Translations under genes and position numbers: made by a program
Assembly (NCBI GenBank): GCA_964529265.1
Contig: CAZGVW010000101.1
Location: forward strand, 1 to 41,776
DNA from: CAZGVW01 sp964529265
GTDB taxonomy: Bacteria > Planctomycetota > Phycisphaerae > Phycisphaerales > UBA1924
Length of the DNA: 41,776 bases
Reading direction: 5' to 3'
Shown: positions 39,082 through 41,776 of the stretch, in pieces
Layout of the letters: each line of letters opens with the position of its first letter
How positions within the stretch are numbered: position 1 is the first letter of the stretch
The notes under the pieces: model-generated
Database searches by the model: none
What the model was told of the DNA's origin: nothing
Seen by the model: only the letters and a program-made list of their open reading frames with translations

Positions 39082-40074
39082 TTACTGGTACACCTTCGTC
39101 ACCGGGCCGTGCACGTCCTTGCCGCTCGCGTCGATGTACTGCGTCCCGGTCCGGCCCTTCGCGAAGTTCGCGCGGGCCCGGTCGTACACGAGTTTCGGCA
39201 GCGCCACGTACCCGACCTCCGCCGACAGCTCCGGCGTGTTGTTCAGGTAGAACTCGACGAACGCCCGCACCTCCGGCCGCTCCGCCGACCTCTGCGCCAC
39301 GTAGATGAACAGCGGCCGGCTGAACGGGGCATACTCCCCGCTCTCGATCGTCACCGGCGTCGGCGTCACCGCCCGGCCCGTCCCGCCGTCCACCGGAACC
39401 ACCTTCAACTTGTCCTGGTTCTCGAAGTAGTACGCGCACCCGAAGAACCCGATCGCGTTCTCGTCCCCCGACACGCCGCGCACCAGCACGTTGTCGTCCT
39501 CCGATACGCTCATGTCCGAGCGGATCGATTCGCCCTTCCCCGCCACCACTTCCTTGAAGTAGTCGAACGTGCCCGAATCCGTGCCCGGCGAATAGATCTT
39601 GATCGGCTTCGCCGGCCACCCCGCCCGCACGTCCCGCCACGTCTTCACGCCCGTCCCGTCCAGGTAGATCTTCCTGATCTCGTCAAGCGTCAGGTGGTCC
39701 ACCCACGTGTTCTTCCGGTTCACCACGATCGAGAGACCGTCGTACGCCACCGGGATCTCGATGAAGTCGATCCCGTTCGACGCCGCCATCTCCATCTCCG
39801 TCTTCTTGATCGGCCGCGATGCGTCCGAAATGTCCGTCTCACCGGTGCAGACCTTCTTGAACCCGCCGCCCGTTCCCGAAATCCCCACCGTCACGCGCAC
39901 GCCCTTCTGCACGTGCGCAAACTCCTCCGCGACCGCTTCCGTGATCGGAAACACCGTCGAGGAGCCGTCGATCTTGATCGTTCCCGTCAGCGGCGCAGCC
40001 TGAGCAGCGCCCGCCCCAATCGTGGCCACCGCGCCAAACGCGGCGGCGGTGACAGCCAGTGCGTTCCTGAACAT
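39082..40074 (-). CDS. pstS: Phosphate ABC transporter substrate-binding protein
   Basis: The protein has 330 aa from ATG 40074, with AAAGGA nine nt upstream. The signal peptide is MFRNALAVTAAAFGAVATIG plus AGAAQA. It captures phosphate in the periplasm. The phosphate-binding segments are IDGSSTVFPITEAVAEEF, GISGTGGGFKKVCTGETDIS (D in S-x-A-S-R-P-I), SPGTDSGTFDYF and the C-terminal NNTPELSAEVGYVALP. GTGGGF is the usual PstS family loop. The upstream region has a 20-nt direct repeat, a candidate regulator site. Confidence 0.95.
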   Translation of the reverse strand: MFRNALAVTAAAFGAVATIGAGAAQAAPLTGTIKIDGSSTVFPITEAVAEEFAHVQKGVRVTVGISGTGGGFKKVCTGETDISDASRPIKKTEMEMAASNGIDFIEIPVAYDGLSIVVNRKNTWVDHLTLDEIRKIYLDGTGVKTWRDVRAGWPAKPIKIYSPGTDSGTFDYFKEVVAGKGESIRSDMSVSEDDNVLVRGVSGDENAIGFFGCAYYFENQDKLKVVPVDGGTGRAVTPTPVTIESGEYAPFSRPLFIYVAQRSAERPEVRAFVEFYLNNTPELSAEVGYVALPKLVYDRARANFAKGRTGTQYIDASGKDVHGPVTKVYQ

Positions 40075-40118
40075 CCGATTTCGTCCTTTCCTCAAAGAGT
40101 CTGTGTGCGTCTGTTGAG

Positions 40119-40237
40119 CCTTCCAGCACCCGAATCATTTGTTAAGGCCAAGCGCAAAGATCGCGCTAAGACGCCTTTCGACTTCCGAGAAGATCGCCCG
40201 GAATCGGCCTTTGTCACCCTTCCAGCCCCCGAAATCA
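40119..40237. promoter_or_regulatory. 20-nt direct repeat upstream of pstS, candidate Pho control region
   Basis: CCTTCCAGCACCCGAATCA (40119-40137) and CCTTCCAGCCCCCGAAATCA (40218-40237) differ by one substitution and one added base and start 99 nt apart. The first ends 45 nt before the pstS start in transcription terms; the second overlaps the phoR stop. They do not match the E. coli Pho box. A TTAACA element, as in Bacillus Pho boxes, occurs once between them on the minus strand. Confidence 0.5.
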
Positions 40238-41647
40238 CGCCGTCGGAAGCACGATCTTGAACACGCTCCCCCGCCCCGGCTCGCTCTCCACCTCCGCCCG
40301 GCCCCCATGCACCATCGCGATGTGCTTCACGATCGCCAGCCCCAGACCCGTCCCCCCCTGCTCCCGGCTCCGGGCCTTATCCACCCTGTAGAACCTCTCG
40401 AAAATCCGCGGCAAATGCTCCGCCGCCACCCCCGGACCCTCATCCTCCACCGCAATCTCCGTCATCGGCTGCTCATCCGGCGCATCCACCCGCCGCGCAC
40501 GCACCATCACTCGCGACCCCTCCGGGCTGTACTTGATCGCGTTCGACACCAGATTCGACACCGCCTGCTCCACCAGTTGACTGTTCACCATCGCGCGCAG
40601 CGGCTCCGGCACGTCGCTGTCCAGCGTGATCTGCTTCGCCAGCGCCTCCGGCATCGCCTGCGCCATCACGCTCTCCACGATCTCCGTCACGGGCGTCGAA
40701 CTCACCACCAGCGCCTCGCCCGCCTCCGGACGCTCCAGCCGCGTCAACGTCAGCATGTCCTCCACGATCGCCCCCAGCCGCTCCGCGTTCCTGTGAATCG
40801 TCTTCAGGAACCGCAGCGCCTGCTCCTGATCGTCCATCCCCGTCTCGAGCAGCGTCTCCAGATACCCCTTGATGTTCGTGATCGGCGTCCGCAGCTCGTG
40901 CGATACGTTCGCCGCGAAATCGGTCCGCACCGTCTCCAGCCGCCGCAGCTCCGTCACGTCCGCCAGCACCACCAGCAGACCCACCCGCTGCCCGTCCGCA
41001 TCCCGCAGCGGACCGCACGCCGCGCGCACCGTGATCGGCTGCCGCCCCACCAGCGCAAACTCATCGTCCTGAATCGATGGATCCGCCATCGCGAACGAGA
41101 TGAACCGGTTCAGGTCCGGCTGCCGCACCGCCTCCTGAATCAGCCGCCCGCGCACCGGCCGCCCCGTCAGCCCCAGCAGCCGCTCCGCCGCCCGGTTCAG
41201 CCTGATCACGCGCTGCTCCAGGTCCAGCGCGATCACACCCCCATCCATCGATTGCAGAATCGCCTCCTGCTGCTCGCTCTGCGCCCGCAGCCCATCAATA
41301 TCGCGATACAGCCGGTCCAGCGCATCGTTCAGCCCCGTCGCCACCGACGCCAACTCCATCGACCGAGGCCGCGCCGCCCGCACACGCTCCTCCTCGCTCA
41401 CCGCGCCCGCCCCCGTCGCCGCCACACGCGATTCCGCCGCCCGCAGCGCCGCCACGTCCCCCGCATGCCCCCGCGACATCCACCACAACGCCGCCCCAGA
41501 CACCGCAAACGCGCTCCCGCCCGCCATCAGCACAATCAGCGCATCCGGCCGCCCCACCGCCGCAATCCAAGCCGCGGCAATCGTCGCCACAGCCTGCGCG
41601 CCGAGAATCAACACCGCCGCGCGCCGAAACAGGAATCGTGGACGCAT
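40235..41647 (-). CDS. phoR: PhoR-type sensor histidine kinase
   Basis: The protein has 470 aa from ATG 41647; ATG 41677 adds ten residues. Two transmembrane helices (~10-35 and ~37-57) have only a few residues between them, so there is no periplasmic sensor, as in PhoR. A PAS domain (~125-235, AILQSMDGGVIALDLEQRVI) is followed by HisKA with phospho-acceptor H in FAANVSHELRTPITNIKGYL. The HATPase_c domain has N box LVSNAIKYSPEG, G1 VEDEGPGV, F box FERFYRVDKARS and G2 GGTGLGLAIVKHIAMVHGG. With PstSCAB-PhoU it would control the phosphate-starvation response through PhoB, whose gene may lie beyond the window. Confidence 0.93.
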   Translation of the reverse strand: MRPRFLFRRAAVLILGAQAVATIAAAWIAAVGRPDALIVLMAGGSAFAVSGAALWWMSRGHAGDVAALRAAESRVAATGAGAVSEEERVRAARPRSMELASVATGLNDALDRLYRDIDGLRAQSEQQEAILQSMDGGVIALDLEQRVIRLNRAAERLLGLTGRPVRGRLIQEAVRQPDLNRFISFAMADPSIQDDEFALVGRQPITVRAACGPLRDADGQRVGLLVVLADVTELRRLETVRTDFAANVSHELRTPITNIKGYLETLLETGMDDQEQALRFLKTIHRNAERLGAIVEDMLTLTRLERPEAGEALVVSSTPVTEIVESVMAQAMPEALAKQITLDSDVPEPLRAMVNSQLVEQAVSNLVSNAIKYSPEGSRVMVRARRVDAPDEQPMTEIAVEDEGPGVAAEHLPRIFERFYRVDKARSREQGGTGLGLAIVKHIAMVHGGRAEVESEPGRGSVFKIVLPTA

Positions 41648-41715
41648 GGATACGCATGGTACCTCATGCCCGTCCATCCCCCCCCGACACCCCCCTTCCC
41701 CCCGCTTCCCCTCCG

Positions 41716-41776
41716 CTATTGCCTATTCCCTATTGCCTTATTGCCTCCCTGCCTTTCCTGATGCCTGGTGCCTGGT
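41716..41776 (+). repeat. Heptamer array CTATTGC/CTATTCC and 24-nt dispersed repeat, runs off the window
   Basis: CTATTGC, CTATTCC and CTATTGC run at a 7-bp period (41716-41736), followed by an 8-nt variant. Then CCTGCCTTTCCTGATGCC and TGGTGCCTGGT (41749-41776) match the array at 7921-7945 with one mismatch in 25. It lies directly upstream of phoR on a C-rich strand and continues beyond the window. Confidence 0.85.

Overview
The window reads as a chromosome segment of a high-GC planctomycete, most likely of the class Phycisphaerae. The clues are exported proteins ending in a Val/Ile-Pro-x-Pro-x-Gly/Ala sorting tail plus an Arg cluster, an FG-GAP protein ending in a Phycisphaerae-style tail (residues DLNGDG then GRWGPCP), planctomycete-type hypothetical proteins, and a bacterial topoisomerase VI. 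No phage, plasmid or CRISPR structure is visible. Taxonomy is inferred from these features, not from a marker gene.

Layout. 0-7.2 kb, plus strand: end of a gene that is probably top6B, then top6A (topoisomerase VI), an ANTAR response regulator, a structured-RNA candidate with an intrinsic terminator, a BtpA/SgcQ-family protein, an exported M28 peptidase of the glutamate carboxypeptidase II type, and a threonine-synthase-like enzyme behind a 200-nt polypyrimidine tract. 7.2-8.0 kb: a non-coding block with a REP/BIME-like palindromic element and heptamer tandem repeats. 8.0-12.1 kb: a parvulin-type lipoprotein divergent from a zinc-ribbon membrane protein, a Nudix hydrolase, another terminated structured-RNA candidate, and a small conserved protein overlapping a methyltransferase gene. 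12.2-17.4 kb, minus strand: miaB, a PAF-acetylhydrolase-like hydrolase, an anchored hypothetical protein and an FG-GAP protein. 17.5-25.7 kb: nitrilase, a sorting-tail protein, a two-domain methyltransferase, a hypothetical, a DUF4236 membrane protein, mutS. Then tRNA-Ala(CGC) and a znuABC zinc-uptake operon behind a 21-bp inverted repeat that may be its operator. 28.9-34.1 kb: small and exported proteins, a ~390-nt non-coding unit with its own promoter and terminator, and three choice-of-anchor-E paralogs split by a frameshifted Gp37/Gp68 (DUF5131) gene. 34.3-41.7 kb: malate dehydrogenase and a minus-strand phosphate regulon phoR-pstS-pstC-pstA-pstB-phoU.

Working units. znuA/znuC/znuB overlap by 4 nt each and form a complete zinc ABC importer. 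The pst genes with PhoR and PhoU form a complete phosphate uptake and signalling module, except that PhoB is not in view. The exported sorting-tail proteins probably go to the cell surface.

The most interesting non-gene signals are: (i) the 29.85-30.24 kb unit, which carries a 15-nt perfect complement to the 16S rRNA 3' end, a 13-codon micro-ORF, a hairpin overlapping it and a terminator; (ii) dispersed heptamer-repeat families resembling cyanobacterial STRRs, one of them inside a coding region; (iii) a 20-nt direct repeat in front of pstS; and (iv) structured, terminated RNAs upstream of the BtpA-family gene and next to the Nudix gene.
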